Source: DATBLE01 sp963808815 (GTDB taxonomy: Bacteria; Actinomycetota; Thermoleophilia; Gaiellales; Gaiellaceae). From it: a stretch of DNA of 64,000 bases. The stretch covers positions 124,001 to 188,000 of the forward strand of contig CAWEGI010000003.1 in NCBI GenBank assembly GCA_963808815.1, in the 5' to 3' direction. The notes below the pieces were generated by a model that ran no database searches, was not told the DNA's origin, and was given only the letters and a program-made list of their open reading frames with translations. The stretch's first letter is position 1. Each line of letters opens with the position of its first letter. Of the stretch, positions 26,089 through 34,150 are shown one piece after another. The position numbers were made by a program, and so were the translations under genes.

Positions 26089-26206
26089 CTCCTGTGGTTG
26101 TCGGTAATCCAGCAGCCTTGCACGAGTCCCATTGAAACTCGGCGGACGAGCGTCTCCGCGAAGGCCGGGCACCTGCGTCTTTCGCTGAAGCGGACGGTCG
26201 TGCCGG

Positions 26207-27211
26207 TCATGGCACTCGGTCCAGGATCCGCCTGATTCGAACTCGCATCCAAAGCAGGACGAAGAGCCCCAGCCGCTCGAAGACGGTCGTCGACCGGCTC
26301 GTTCGCAGAGCCGCTCGCACCTGGCCCCAGGCGACCGCTTCACGGCCTGCGTTCAGCAGGCGACCGGCCCGGCGGATTGCCGTCGTCGCGGCGATCTCCA
26401 GAGCTTCCTCGCTGATCTGATCGGCCCGTTCCGGCGGCAGGAGACGTCGGTTGAGGTCGATCACCATACGGAGCTCGCGGACGTACCGCTCGGCCGAGAG
26501 GGCGCTGGTGATCGACGAATCGTGCACTCGGTAGAGCGCGAGCGGCTCGGGCTCGTACCAGACTGGGTAGTGGGCGGCGATCCGCACCCACATTTCCCAG
26601 TCTTCTCCCATGAGGCCCGCTCGAGGATCGAAGCCGCCGATCGCCTCGTACACCGAGCGGCGCACGACGATCGTTGGCGGCTGCAGTCGCTGGCCGAGTG
26701 CGATCCGCTCGAGCCACCCATTCAGGATCCCGCGGCCATCCGGCTCGAGAGCGGCGATCGTCTCCCAGTCTCCTTCGTCGTTCATCGAGATGTAGCGGCA
26801 GAAGGCGGCGCCGAGGTCGGGGTGGTCGTGGAAGGGTGGGGCGAGGGTTTGGTAGAAGCCGTCGCGGACGGTGTCGTCGCCGTGGAGGAGGTGGACGAGC
26901 TGGCCGCGTGAGCGTTCGATGCAGGTGTTGAAGTTGTGGGTGTGGCCACGGTTTTCGGGTTGTTGGTGGAAGCTGACGCGGGTGGGGGCGAGCTCGTCGA
27001 CGATTGCTTGTGGGTCGTCGGTGGAGCAGTCGTCGACGACTTCGATCTGCATCTGGTCGGGGCCGGGGTCCTGCGCGAGCACGGAGGCGAGCGTCTCGCG
27101 AAGGTAGCCGGCGCAGTTGTAGGTCGGAATCATCACCGACCACAATGGGCGATCTTTCGCCTCGGCCGGTGGTGCGAACCGGCGCGGGAGCTCGGGCCGG
27201 CGGTCGCTCAC
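26207..27211 (-). CDS. Glycosyltransferase family 2 (copy 1 of a repeat-sharing pair)
   Basis: A 334-residue GT-A transferase. Residues about 23-140 (PLWSVMIPTYNCAGYLRETL to LGAAFCR, including HGDD as the metal-binding motif) are identical at DNA level to the neighbouring gene at 27208. The rest differs: DEGDWETIAALEPDGRG, GGFDPRAGLMGEDWEMWVRI (catalytic-base region) and a C-terminal helix ending VFERLGLFVLLWMRVRIRRI. GTG 27211 overlaps the upstream gene by 4 nt. Different acceptor domains on one shared donor domain suggest two linkages made from the same activated sugar. That is inference. Confidence 0.9.
   Translation of the reverse strand: MSDRRPELPRRFAPPAEAKDRPLWSVMIPTYNCAGYLRETLASVLAQDPGPDQMQIEVVDDCSTDDPQAIVDELAPTRVSFHQQPENRGHTHNFNTCIERSRGQLVHLLHGDDTVRDGFYQTLAPPFHDHPDLGAAFCRYISMNDEGDWETIAALEPDGRGILNGWLERIALGQRLQPPTIVVRRSVYEAIGGFDPRAGLMGEDWEMWVRIAAHYPVWYEPEPLALYRVHDSSITSALSAERYVRELRMVIDLNRRLLPPERADQISEEALEIAATTAIRRAGRLLNAGREAVAWGQVRAALRTSRSTTVFERLGLFVLLWMRVRIRRILDRVP
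26796..27142. repeat. Perfect 347-bp direct repeat, copy 1
   Basis: By eye this segment is identical to 27791-28137 (offset 995 bp), with mismatches immediately on both sides. It encodes the N-terminal catalytic part of the GT2 at 26207. On the coding strand it is rich in CAA and GAA codons, whereas neighbouring genes prefer CAG and GAG. Confidence 0.93.
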
Positions 27212-28203
27212 AGTCTGTCCCGTTCTCCCCCGGCGACGACCATCCGCCCGGCGGTCTTCGCCGCCCGCAAGGCGACGCGTGGAGAGTGGTCGGAGAGCAG
27301 GGCCTCTCGGAGCTGGACGAGCGCCGCCGACCGGTCACCGGCGGCTGCGAGCGCGCGCGCCTGCACGAGCGCCCATTCGGCGCAGCGCCTTCTCGCTGCG
27401 CGGTGGGCGCTCGCGCGCCTGCCCGGCTCGATGTACTCGGTGACGAGATCGATCGTCAGCCGGTAGTCGCGAATCGCGGCGCCTGATCTGGCCGAGCCCG
27501 AAATGAGCGACCGCGGCCGGCGGTGGTAGCGGGCCAGCGGTTCGATCTCGTACCAGACCGGGTAGTGGGCGGCGATCCGCACCCACATTTCGAGATCCTC
27601 GCCTGCGACGCGGAGCCTGCGGTCGAAGCCGCCGAGACGTTCGTACGTCGACCTCGGGACGACAACTGTGGGCGGCTGGATCCCGACGCCGGCCGCGAGC
27701 CTGTACGCGGCGTCTGGGAAGATGCCCGAGGTGGGCTCGTGGAGCCGCGCGACAGAGGTCTCGCACCCCGCTTCGTCCACGTACACGTGCCGGCAGAAGG
27801 CGGCGCCGAGGTCGGGGTGGTCGTGGAAGGGTGGGGCGAGGGTTTGGTAGAAGCCGTCGCGGACGGTGTCGTCGCCGTGGAGGAGGTGGACGAGCTGGCC
27901 GCGTGAGCGTTCGATGCAGGTGTTGAAGTTGTGGGTGTGGCCACGGTTTTCGGGTTGTTGGTGGAAGCTGACGCGGGTGGGGGCGAGCTCGTCGACGATT
28001 GCTTGTGGGTCGTCGGTGGAGCAGTCGTCGACGACTTCGATCTGCATCTGGTCGGGGCCGGGGTCCTGCGCGAGCACGGAGGCGAGCGTCTCGCGAAGGT
28101 AGCCGGCGCAGTTGTAGGTCGGAATCATCACCGACCAGAGCGGGCGCCTGACGTCCGGCGGGACTGGATCGAATCGGGGACGGAAAGGAGGGTTCATGCT
28201 CAT
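27208..28203 (-). CDS. Glycosyltransferase family 2 (copy 2 of a repeat-sharing pair)
   Basis: A 331-residue GT-A transferase. Residues about 20-136 are the perfect repeat shared with the gene at 26207. Unique sequence follows: VYVDEAGCETSVARLHEPTS, QPPTVVVPRSTYERLGGFDR, AGEDLEMWVRIAAHYPVWYE and a C-terminal Ala/Arg-rich helical tail with a TPR-like ring (AEWALVQARALAAAGDRSAA). ATG 28203 overlaps the next gene upstream by 4 nt; a second ATG follows two codons later. The region after the repeat still resembles the sister gene in motif order, so the pair arose by duplication, with the catalytic part recently homogenised. Confidence 0.9.
   Translation of the reverse strand: MSMNPPFRPRFDPVPPDVRRPLWSVMIPTYNCAGYLRETLASVLAQDPGPDQMQIEVVDDCSTDDPQAIVDELAPTRVSFHQQPENRGHTHNFNTCIERSRGQLVHLLHGDDTVRDGFYQTLAPPFHDHPDLGAAFCRHVYVDEAGCETSVARLHEPTSGIFPDAAYRLAAGVGIQPPTVVVPRSTYERLGGFDRRLRVAGEDLEMWVRIAAHYPVWYEIEPLARYHRRPRSLISGSARSGAAIRDYRLTIDLVTEYIEPGRRASAHRAARRRCAEWALVQARALAAAGDRSAALVQLREALLSDHSPRVALRAAKTAGRMVVAGGERDRL
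27791..28137. repeat. Perfect 347-bp direct repeat, copy 2
   Basis: Partner of 26796-27142, encoding the same 115 residues in the GT2 at 27208. Confidence 0.93.
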
Positions 28204-29123
28204 TGCACTCGCCTTCGTCGATCCTCGCCCCGCCGGGTCATTCGCAACCCGGCGGCCAGACCCTCCAACGTGGCTCGGAGCACGACTGTCTCCTCACCGG
28301 CGGACTCCCACCGCCTCTTGGCCAGCGCACGGGCCAGAAGCTCTGTCCGCATGCTGAGCCAGCAGGCAAGCACCTTCCAGGCTAGATGGTCGCCGCTTCG
28401 CAGCCAGATCGCGACCGCCGCCCCGGTTCCGTACCCGTAGTCCCGCCGGCGTGACCGTCGCCCCGCCCGGGTTGCGCGCTCGTGCAGCACGATCACCGCG
28501 GGCTCGTAGCGCGCCCGCCCCCCGGCTCGGAGCAGACGACGGAAGAGGTCCATGTCGAGCCCGCCTCGGAGAGGCGCTCCGGGCCCGAGCCGCTCGTCGC
28601 AGCCGCCGATCCTCTCGAACCACGTGCGCCGGACGACGAAATTGTTGCCGCTGCCTACGTCCCACGGCATCCCGTTCTGCCCGAAGATGCGCGGTTCGGC
28701 GCTCACCCTGGACGAGACCGCGTACAGGCCGGCCGCCGCAGGGCCGAGCGGCAGCACCCGCCCTCCGAGCAGCGCGAGCTCGGCGTCGTCCTCGAACGCG
28801 GCGGCGACCTGCCCGAGCCAGTCCTCGGCCGCGACGCAGTCGTCGTCTATCACGGCGACGACCGGTGCGGTCGTGGCCGCGATCCCATCGTTCTGCGAGG
28901 CGCCGAGCCCCCCCGGCCTTGCGCGCAGATAGCGCACCGGCAGGCCGTCGCCGGCCGACTCCGCGACGACCTTTTGCGCGTCCGGCCCGCGGCTCTGGTC
29001 CGCCACCACGACCTCGGCCGGCATCGAGGTGCCGTCGAGCAGCGAGCGAAGGCATCGACGCAGCTCGGCAGTCCGGTCGCGGGTGGAGATGACGACTGCG
29101 ACGGCCGATGAGACCCCGGTCAC
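28200..29123 (-). CDS. Glycosyltransferase family 2
   Basis: A 307-residue GT-A enzyme. VAVVISTRDRTAELRRCLRS starts the fold. VVAVIDDDCVAAEDWLGQVA carries the DDD metal-binding motif. GSGNNFVVRRTWFERIGGCD and PLRGGLDMDLFRRLLRAG form the catalytic-base region, and an Arg-rich tail ends the protein. It resembles chondroitin/hyaluronan-type or rhamnosyl transferases of actinobacterial clusters; donor and acceptor are not predictable. Both ends overlap neighbours by 4 nt (28200-28203 and 29120-29123), so it belongs to the same tightly coupled operon. Confidence 0.88.
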   Translation of the reverse strand: MTGVSSAVAVVISTRDRTAELRRCLRSLLDGTSMPAEVVVADQSRGPDAQKVVAESAGDGLPVRYLRARPGGLGASQNDGIAATTAPVVAVIDDDCVAAEDWLGQVAAAFEDDAELALLGGRVLPLGPAAAGLYAVSSRVSAEPRIFGQNGMPWDVGSGNNFVVRRTWFERIGGCDERLGPGAPLRGGLDMDLFRRLLRAGGRARYEPAVIVLHERATRAGRRSRRRDYGYGTGAAVAIWLRSGDHLAWKVLACWLSMRTELLARALAKRRWESAGEETVVLRATLEGLAAGLRMTRRGEDRRRRVQ

Positions 29124-30208
29124 AGGCTCTCCATCTCGGGTCGGACGTCTTTGGGTCGGGTGCGCGCTGGCCTCCCGCGCAGGCGCTCGAACGAGCGGAG
29201 GAGCAGGTCGGGATCTCCGAAGCGGACGCCGAGCAGGAACCGCAACGTCGACGCGTCGCCGTCCACTGGTACCCGCCGAAGCTCATGGAGCGGCGTCGCC
29301 GGGTAGTTCAGGCCGCGCTCGATCCCGCACGCGCACGCGAAGCCGGAGCTCTTGACGATGCGGACGACGTCCTCGGTCTTGCGGCCGTACGGGTAGCAGA
29401 AGGCGCGCACCTCGGTGCGGAGCCGGCTCGACAGCACCTCACGGGCACCCCCGATCTCGTCCGCCGCCTGGCCGAGCTCCAGCTCGGGCAGTCGCGGATG
29501 CGTTCTCGTGTGCGCCCCGATCTCGATCCCGTCCCGGGCCATCTCCGCCAGGGTCGACCAGTCGGCGAGCGGCCTCGACGCGAGCTCTCCGGCGCCGTCC
29601 CAGTCCGCGGCTCCTCCCACGCAGTCAGAAACCACGAAGAGGGCCGCGGGAGTGCCGAAGCGGCGCAGCAGCGGCGCCGCGAGCTCGCCGTTGTCCGCGA
29701 AGCCGTCGTCGAAGGTGATCACGACGGCGCCGGCCGGAGGGAGCTTGCCGGCCTGCCTCGAGCGAACGAGGTTGGCGAGGTCGATCACCGGCCGGCGGCT
29801 CCATCGGAGCAGGAGAAGCTGCCGGCGCAGTCGTCGAGCGGGAACAACAAAACGGGAACCTGCCTCGCCGGGGGCTCCAATCGCGTGGTACGTGAGGATC
29901 GCGGTGCCCTGGCTCAGCCGCCGCCAGGTCTCGCGGTCGAGTCCGGCTCGGGCACCGTGCCAGTACGCGTAGCGCTCGATCGGAGCCCGGAACCGGCGGG
30001 CGCGCGGTTCGCCGAAGAGACGTGACGCCGCCGCCACCACGGAGGGAGGTACGTGGAGCCCATGCAGGACACGCCGGGCCGCTGCTTCGGTCGCTCCGCC
30101 GGCGCCGAAGTCGGCAAGCGGAGATCCTGGCGGCGGCGCCGAGGTCTCGAGCAATGCCCGCGCGTCGGCTGCGCCTCGCCTCGCTGCTTCACGCAACCCC
30201 GCCCTCAC
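29120..30208 (-). CDS. Polysaccharide deacetylase (NodB/CE4 domain) with N-terminal extension
   Basis: A 362-residue protein. The C-terminal NodB barrel (about 105-330) has AILTYHAIG, the catalytic Asp-Asp pair in VVITFDDGFADNGELA, the zinc ligands in IGAHTRTHPRLPEL, and FCYPYGRKTEDVVRIV. It should remove N-acetyl groups from an amino-sugar polysaccharide or a lipid-linked precursor. Residues 1-100 (GGATEAAARRVLHGLHVPP, FRAPIERYAYWHGARAG) are a helical region not belonging to NodB; similar stretches occur at the ends of actinobacterial GT2 proteins. No signal peptide is seen, so a cytosolic substrate is likely. Starts and ends with 4-nt overlaps. Confidence 0.88.
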   Translation of the reverse strand: MRAGLREAARRGAADARALLETSAPPPGSPLADFGAGGATEAAARRVLHGLHVPPSVVAAASRLFGEPRARRFRAPIERYAYWHGARAGLDRETWRRLSQGTAILTYHAIGAPGEAGSRFVVPARRLRRQLLLLRWSRRPVIDLANLVRSRQAGKLPPAGAVVITFDDGFADNGELAAPLLRRFGTPAALFVVSDCVGGAADWDGAGELASRPLADWSTLAEMARDGIEIGAHTRTHPRLPELELGQAADEIGGAREVLSSRLRTEVRAFCYPYGRKTEDVVRIVKSSGFACACGIERGLNYPATPLHELRRVPVDGDASTLRFLLGVRFGDPDLLLRSFERLRGRPARTRPKDVRPEMESL

Positions 30209-30408
30209 GAGCGCGACTTCCCCTGCCCGGAGCGCTGGCCTTCCCAGATCACACTGAACAGCGCGAGGCGCTCGAACACGGCCGAAGAGCGCCAGGTCGG
30301 CAACGCCTCCCGGACCTGTGGGCGGGCTGGTGCGAGCACCGAGTGGAGCGACACTCGCTTGTAGGCGGCGCAGTTGTTCGGCTGGCGAAACGGACGGCTC
30401 TCGTTCAT
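30205..30408 (-). pseudogene. 67-codon internally deleted glycosyltransferase relic, still open
   Basis: This short frame keeps ATGA-type overlaps at both ends (30405-30408 with the phosphotransferase, 30205-30208 with the deacetylase). Residues 10-25 (NNCAAYKRVSLHSVLAP) align with the start of the GT2 fold (YNCAGYLRETLASVLAQ of 26207). Residues 29-53 (QVREALPTWRSSAVFERLAL) align with that protein's C-terminus (QVRAALRTSRSTTVFERLGL). About 270 residues between, including all catalytic motifs, are absent. I read it as a GT2 gene that suffered an in-frame internal deletion. It may be retained only to keep translational coupling, or be a microprotein; it cannot be a transferase. Confidence 0.6.
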
Positions 30409-31832
30409 CGGGCGCGGCGCGGCACTCCGAACAGCCCGGGCGTGCTCGCGATCGATTGCAGGATCGTCATGAACGGGCCTCGCCGTGAGTCCGTCGAGCG
30501 GTCCGCCTCGTTGGCCGCATGATGGAGCCAGCAGGCGTGGAAGCAGACCGTCTGAACCACCTCGTCGAGTGCGAGCGCCGTTGCCATTCGTCTGCGCAGC
30601 TGCTCCAGCAACGACTCGCGACCGTCGATCCCGAAGCACGTCGCGAACGCGGCGGGCCGGTCGGCGTAGCGGCTGCGGGCGGCGATGGCGTCGACGCCTG
30701 CGTAGAGGAAGTCGGTGAGGGGCAGACCTTCCTCGGTCGCATGCTCCCAGTCGATCACACCCAGGCGGTTCTGGTCGTCGACGAGCACGTTGGCGAGTGT
30801 GAGGTCCCCGTGGCCGGGGACGAACGCACAGCGCCGGCTCTCTGCCCGCTCGCCGAGTGACTTCAGGAAGGCGAGGTACGCATCGTCAACGGCCGCCCGC
30901 GACGCCGGGCCGAAGAGGAACCGCTCGAGGTCGCCGGCGTTGATGGGACGAATGCGCGAGCAGGCTTGATTCCACCGTTCCAGCCAATCTGCGATCCATG
31001 TCTGGAGTTGGCGGGCCTCGATCTCGCCGCGACCCACGAGTTCTGCCGCACGGCGTCCGCCGAGAAAGGACAGAACCACGTAGGGCAGGGTGCCGAGGCG
31101 ACCGGACCCGATCGTGGCAGGAGTGTGCACGCCTGCCGCGCCTGCGCCGGGCGCGACGCTGCGCAGTGCGTCCAGTTCGGCGGCGGCGCCGGGCGACACC
31201 TTGCCGACCACCTCTGGGTCGGGCTGACCACCGAAGCGGTAGAGGATCGCCCCCTGTGCTTCCTCCTGTGCCGCGATCAGCACGCTGCCCTGGCGGCGAT
31301 TCCACTGTTCGGGGTCGAAGAGCCACGCGGCGAGCGGGACCGTCAGGTCGCGCCGGTGGACCGTCCCCGTCGGACCGAAGACGGCGCGACCGCGTGTCCC
31401 GAGCCCGAGTGCGATCAGCCGCTTTCTCCGGTTGATCGGGATGCCGCCGGTCAGTGCGTAGCGCTCCGCGACCGTCCCGACCGGGACGAGGTAGCGAGGG
31501 TGAACCGCGTCGGGCACGTTGAGAAGCGTCGCCGCATGCTGCAGCCCGGCGCTGACCAGCGCCCGGCGGAGACGTGTGGCGCCGCCGGGTACGACATAGG
31601 CGATTCCGACCCCCGACAGGCGCCCGGCCGCCGTCGAGGCCGCCTGCTCCGCCCACCGCGCGTCGCGCCGTTGCGACCGGCTCGGCGCGACGATGACGAG
31701 GTCGACGATCTTGCCCGAGGCTCTCCGGTCGGAGCATCGCGGCGCGAGCGCCTGCGGACAGCCGTCTCCCAGGACGAGCGTCCCGTCGGCAGCTCCGTTC
31801 GGCAGGAGCAATTCGAGTGGTGAGCACCGCAA
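30405..31832 (-). CDS. APH-type phosphotransferase with unknown N-terminal domain
   Basis: A 475-residue cytosolic protein. The C-terminal half is an aminoglycoside phosphotransferase/choline kinase-like kinase: N-lobe near EEAQGAILYRFGGQPDPEVVGK, catalytic loop GHGDLTLANVLVDD, metal-binding segment LGVIDWEHATEEGLPLTDF. Residues 1-200 (VDLVIVAPSRSQRRDARWAE, GIAYVVPGGATRLRRALVSA, HPRYLVPVG) are unfamiliar to me. The kinase substrate in this context is likely a sugar, lipid or small precursor, not an antibiotic. The start is TTG 31832 with a weak GAAGAGG before it and is uncertain; the N-terminus could be shorter. First gene of a long minus-strand operon. Confidence 0.75.
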   Translation of the reverse strand: MRCSPLELLLPNGAADGTLVLGDGCPQALAPRCSDRRASGKIVDLVIVAPSRSQRRDARWAEQAASTAAGRLSGVGIAYVVPGGATRLRRALVSAGLQHAATLLNVPDAVHPRYLVPVGTVAERYALTGGIPINRRKRLIALGLGTRGRAVFGPTGTVHRRDLTVPLAAWLFDPEQWNRRQGSVLIAAQEEAQGAILYRFGGQPDPEVVGKVSPGAAAELDALRSVAPGAGAAGVHTPATIGSGRLGTLPYVVLSFLGGRRAAELVGRGEIEARQLQTWIADWLERWNQACSRIRPINAGDLERFLFGPASRAAVDDAYLAFLKSLGERAESRRCAFVPGHGDLTLANVLVDDQNRLGVIDWEHATEEGLPLTDFLYAGVDAIAARSRYADRPAAFATCFGIDGRESLLEQLRRRMATALALDEVVQTVCFHACWLHHAANEADRSTDSRRGPFMTILQSIASTPGLFGVPRRAR

Positions 31833-31882
31833 GACGCGACCTCTTCCGGTCGGAAGGACGCACCGAGTATGGCGGCGAACGT

Positions 31883-31917
31883 GGCTGCCAGGCCCGGTCG
31901 AGCGGGGCCTGGCAGCC
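31883..31917 (-). terminator. Terminator hairpin between the glycoside hydrolase and the phosphotransferase operon
   Basis: Perfect 13-bp stem GGCTGCCAGGCCC / GGGCCTGGCAGCC with a 9-nt loop, about 30 bases beyond the hydrolase stop in the direction of transcription. Confidence 0.7.
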
Positions 31918-31948
31918 GGGTCGACCTAGGAGCGTGCCCGCGAAGTGC

Positions 31949-34150
31949 TCACGACCCGGAGCGGCTCGCGTAGACGTTCCATGCCTGGCGCTTCGACCGG
32001 TCCGGGTTGAGCAGTCCGAAGCCGGGAACATCGTCGTCCATCATCGAGTAGACGCAGACGAAGGCGAGCCTCGGATCGTTGGCGAGCGCGTCGAAGTCGT
32101 GGCCGACGATCGACGCCTGCCCACTCTCGCCGTACTTGCTCGCCGGTCCACCCGCCTCGGTGGCTCCGATCGGGATGGACTGATCGCCGTGCGCATCCAT
32201 CACCGACCGAACGGACGGCGTCATGCGGAACGCCATGTTCCAGATGTTCCAGGTGCCGGCCGCGAACGGATCGTCGTAGAGGTGCAGCGACAGCAGGTCG
32301 AAATGTCCTTTGGCGCCGGCGTTGTACATATCCGTGACGAACTTGACCGGCCCGTCTCCGCCCTTCCAGAGAGCTCCGGCGATGACGATCGCCTTCGGGT
32401 CGGCCGCCTTGATCGCGTCGTAGACTGGAATCAACGACTTCGCGTAACTCGTTCCGTTCCAGCCGTGCAGGTCGGGCTCGTTGGTGAACTCGTAGAGCCT
32501 GACCCGCCCTTTCCACTTCGTCGCCTGACTCGAGGCGAAAGCCGCAGCCGTGCTCGGGCTGACCGGCCCTGTGGTTCCGAACAGGACGAGGATGGGCTCC
32601 ATGCCGCGGGAGAGGACGCCGTTGACGACCGCGTCGACCTTCGACTGGTTACCCGGCAGCGAGTCGAAGCGGACGAGCTTCGCTCCGACCGCCTGGATCT
32701 GGTTGAGCTCGAAGTTCTGGTCGGCTGCGCTCCGGTCCAGGATCTTGTAGCCGGTGGCGATGCCGAACCGCGGGATGCTTCCGTACGACGGCGCCGGCGG
32801 CGGGCTTGCCGCGTTCGAGACCGTGACCGACGACGATGCGGTGGCGGTCAGGCCGCCCGTTCCGTACGCCGTCACCGCGAGCGTGTGCTGCCCGTTCTTG
32901 AGCAACGTCGTGTCGAGGCGGCCGGCAGGATCGCCTCCGTACTGGTACGGGGCGACTTGATCCGTCGACTTGGACGTCCCGTCGATCATGAAATCGACCC
33001 TGGTGACCGGCGTGTCTCCGGTCGGATTGGCCGTCCACGTCAGGGTGCCGGTCAGCGTGGCGCCGTCGGCGATGCTCGAGGTGACGCCGAACGTCGGCGG
33101 CGCCGTCGCCGGACCGTTCGTGACAGTCACGGAGCTGGTCGCGGTCGCCGTACGCCCATCCGTGGCGTGCGCCTTGACGCTCAGGGTGTGCGCGCCGTCG
33201 CTCAGCGTCGTCGTGTCGAGCGTGCCGCTGGGGTCTCCATTGAACTGGTAAGGGCTGATGTTCTCGGTCCACTTCACGGTGCCGTCGATCAGGAAGTCGA
33301 CCGAGCTGACAGTCGTCCCGCTCGGCGTGGCGGTCCACTTCGCCGGGCCGGTGAGCGTGGCGCCGTTGGCGATGCTCGACGTGACGACGAAAGAGGACGG
33401 AGGTGGCGGTGGCGGTGGTGTCGCGCCGTTGGCGACGGTGACCGCGCTGCTCGTGGTGGCCGTCCGACCATCGGCGGCATGGGCCTTGAGAGCGAGCGTG
33501 TGCGCGCCGTTGCTCAGCGTCGTCGTGTCGAGCGTGCCGCTGGCGTCTCCATTGAACAGGTAAGGGGTGATGTTCTCGGTCCACTTCACGGTGCCGTCGA
33601 TCAGGAAGTCGACCGAGCTGACAGTCGTTCCGCTCGGGGTGGCGGTCCACTTCACCGGGCCGGTGAGCGTGGCGCCGTTGGCGATGCTGGAGGTGACGAC
33701 GAAAGAGGACGGAGGTGGCGGCGGCGGAGGTGGCGGCGGTGGCGATGGGTTCTTGCCGTTGGCGATCGTCACCGTCACCGACTGGCTGGTCGCGTGGTTG
33801 TTTCCTGCGTCACGGTGGGCTTTCACGGTCAGCTTGTGCTGCCCGTCCGGAAGCGACGTCGTGTCGAAGCGGCCTGCCGGATCGCCTCCGAACTGGTACG
33901 GGGCTGTTGGATCCGTCCACTTGGACGACCCGTCGATCAGGAATTCGATCCTGTTCGGTGTCCCGCCGGACGACGCCGTCCACGTCACCTGGCCCGACAG
34001 GGTCATGTTGTCATCCAGCTTCGAGCCGTTGATCGAGGACGAAACCGTGAGTCCCGACTCTGTCCTCGAGGCCGAACTCGCTCCTGTGAGCGAGACGGCC
34101 AGCACCGAGACGGCGATCAACAGCAGCGCAAAGAGAGAGTGCGGCTTCAC
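31949..34150 (-). CDS. Secreted Ig-repeat glycoside hydrolase (GH39/GH5-like clan A)
   Basis: A 733-residue exported protein. Signal peptide 1-26 (hydrophobic core, ASSAS cleavage region). Four Ig-like domains follow (about 33-128, 144-240, 250-345, 350-450), each built on the pattern SSxxNGxxLTGxxxWTA, IDGTxKWT, GTLDTTTL and GxHTLxVKAH. Poly-proline linkers of eleven and seven Pro residues separate them. The catalytic barrel (about 460-733) shows VRLYEFTNEPDLHGWNG with the acid/base Glu, HLYDDPFAAGTW and IPIGATEAGG with a candidate nucleophile Glu. It probably trims or releases the polysaccharide. GTG 34150 has a GAGGGGG ribosome-binding stretch; the longer frame would bury the signal peptide. 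Confidence 0.85.
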   Translation of the reverse strand: MKPHSLFALLLIAVSVLAVSLTGASSASRTESGLTVSSSINGSKLDDNMTLSGQVTWTASSGGTPNRIEFLIDGSSKWTDPTAPYQFGGDPAGRFDTTSLPDGQHKLTVKAHRDAGNNHATSQSVTVTIANGKNPSPPPPPPPPPPPSSFVVTSSIANGATLTGPVKWTATPSGTTVSSVDFLIDGTVKWTENITPYLFNGDASGTLDTTTLSNGAHTLALKAHAADGRTATTSSAVTVANGATPPPPPPPSSFVVTSSIANGATLTGPAKWTATPSGTTVSSVDFLIDGTVKWTENISPYQFNGDPSGTLDTTTLSDGAHTLSVKAHATDGRTATATSSVTVTNGPATAPPTFGVTSSIADGATLTGTLTWTANPTGDTPVTRVDFMIDGTSKSTDQVAPYQYGGDPAGRLDTTLLKNGQHTLAVTAYGTGGLTATASSSVTVSNAASPPPAPSYGSIPRFGIATGYKILDRSAADQNFELNQIQAVGAKLVRFDSLPGNQSKVDAVVNGVLSRGMEPILVLFGTTGPVSPSTAAAFASSQATKWKGRVRLYEFTNEPDLHGWNGTSYAKSLIPVYDAIKAADPKAIVIAGALWKGGDGPVKFVTDMYNAGAKGHFDLLSLHLYDDPFAAGTWNIWNMAFRMTPSVRSVMDAHGDQSIPIGATEAGGPASKYGESGQASIVGHDFDALANDPRLAFVCVYSMMDDDVPGFGLLNPDRSKRQAWNVYASRSGS
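33106..33417. repeat. 312-bp Ig-domain repeat, unit 1
   Basis: Near-identical at DNA level to 33418-33729 across most of its length (104 residues each, units 2 and 3 of the hydrolase's Ig array). Boundaries are approximate. Confidence 0.75.
33418..33729. repeat. 312-bp Ig-domain repeat, unit 2, ending in a G-rich run
   Basis: Tandem partner of 33106-33417. Its distal end is a GGAGGTGGCGGCGG-type tract that encodes the eleven-proline linker on the other strand. Confidence 0.75.

Noticed and set aside
26796..28137. CRISPR-like direct repeat
   Set aside because: Only two copies of 347 bp inside coding sequence, with no short spacers and no cas genes.
30405..31832. Aminoglycoside resistance phosphotransferase
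   Set aside because: Kinase fold only; the operon context is polysaccharide synthesis and the N-terminal domain is unlike resistance enzymes.
33106..33729. Satellite or CRISPR-like array
   Set aside because: Two coding Ig units of 104 codons in frame; ordinary protein-domain duplication.
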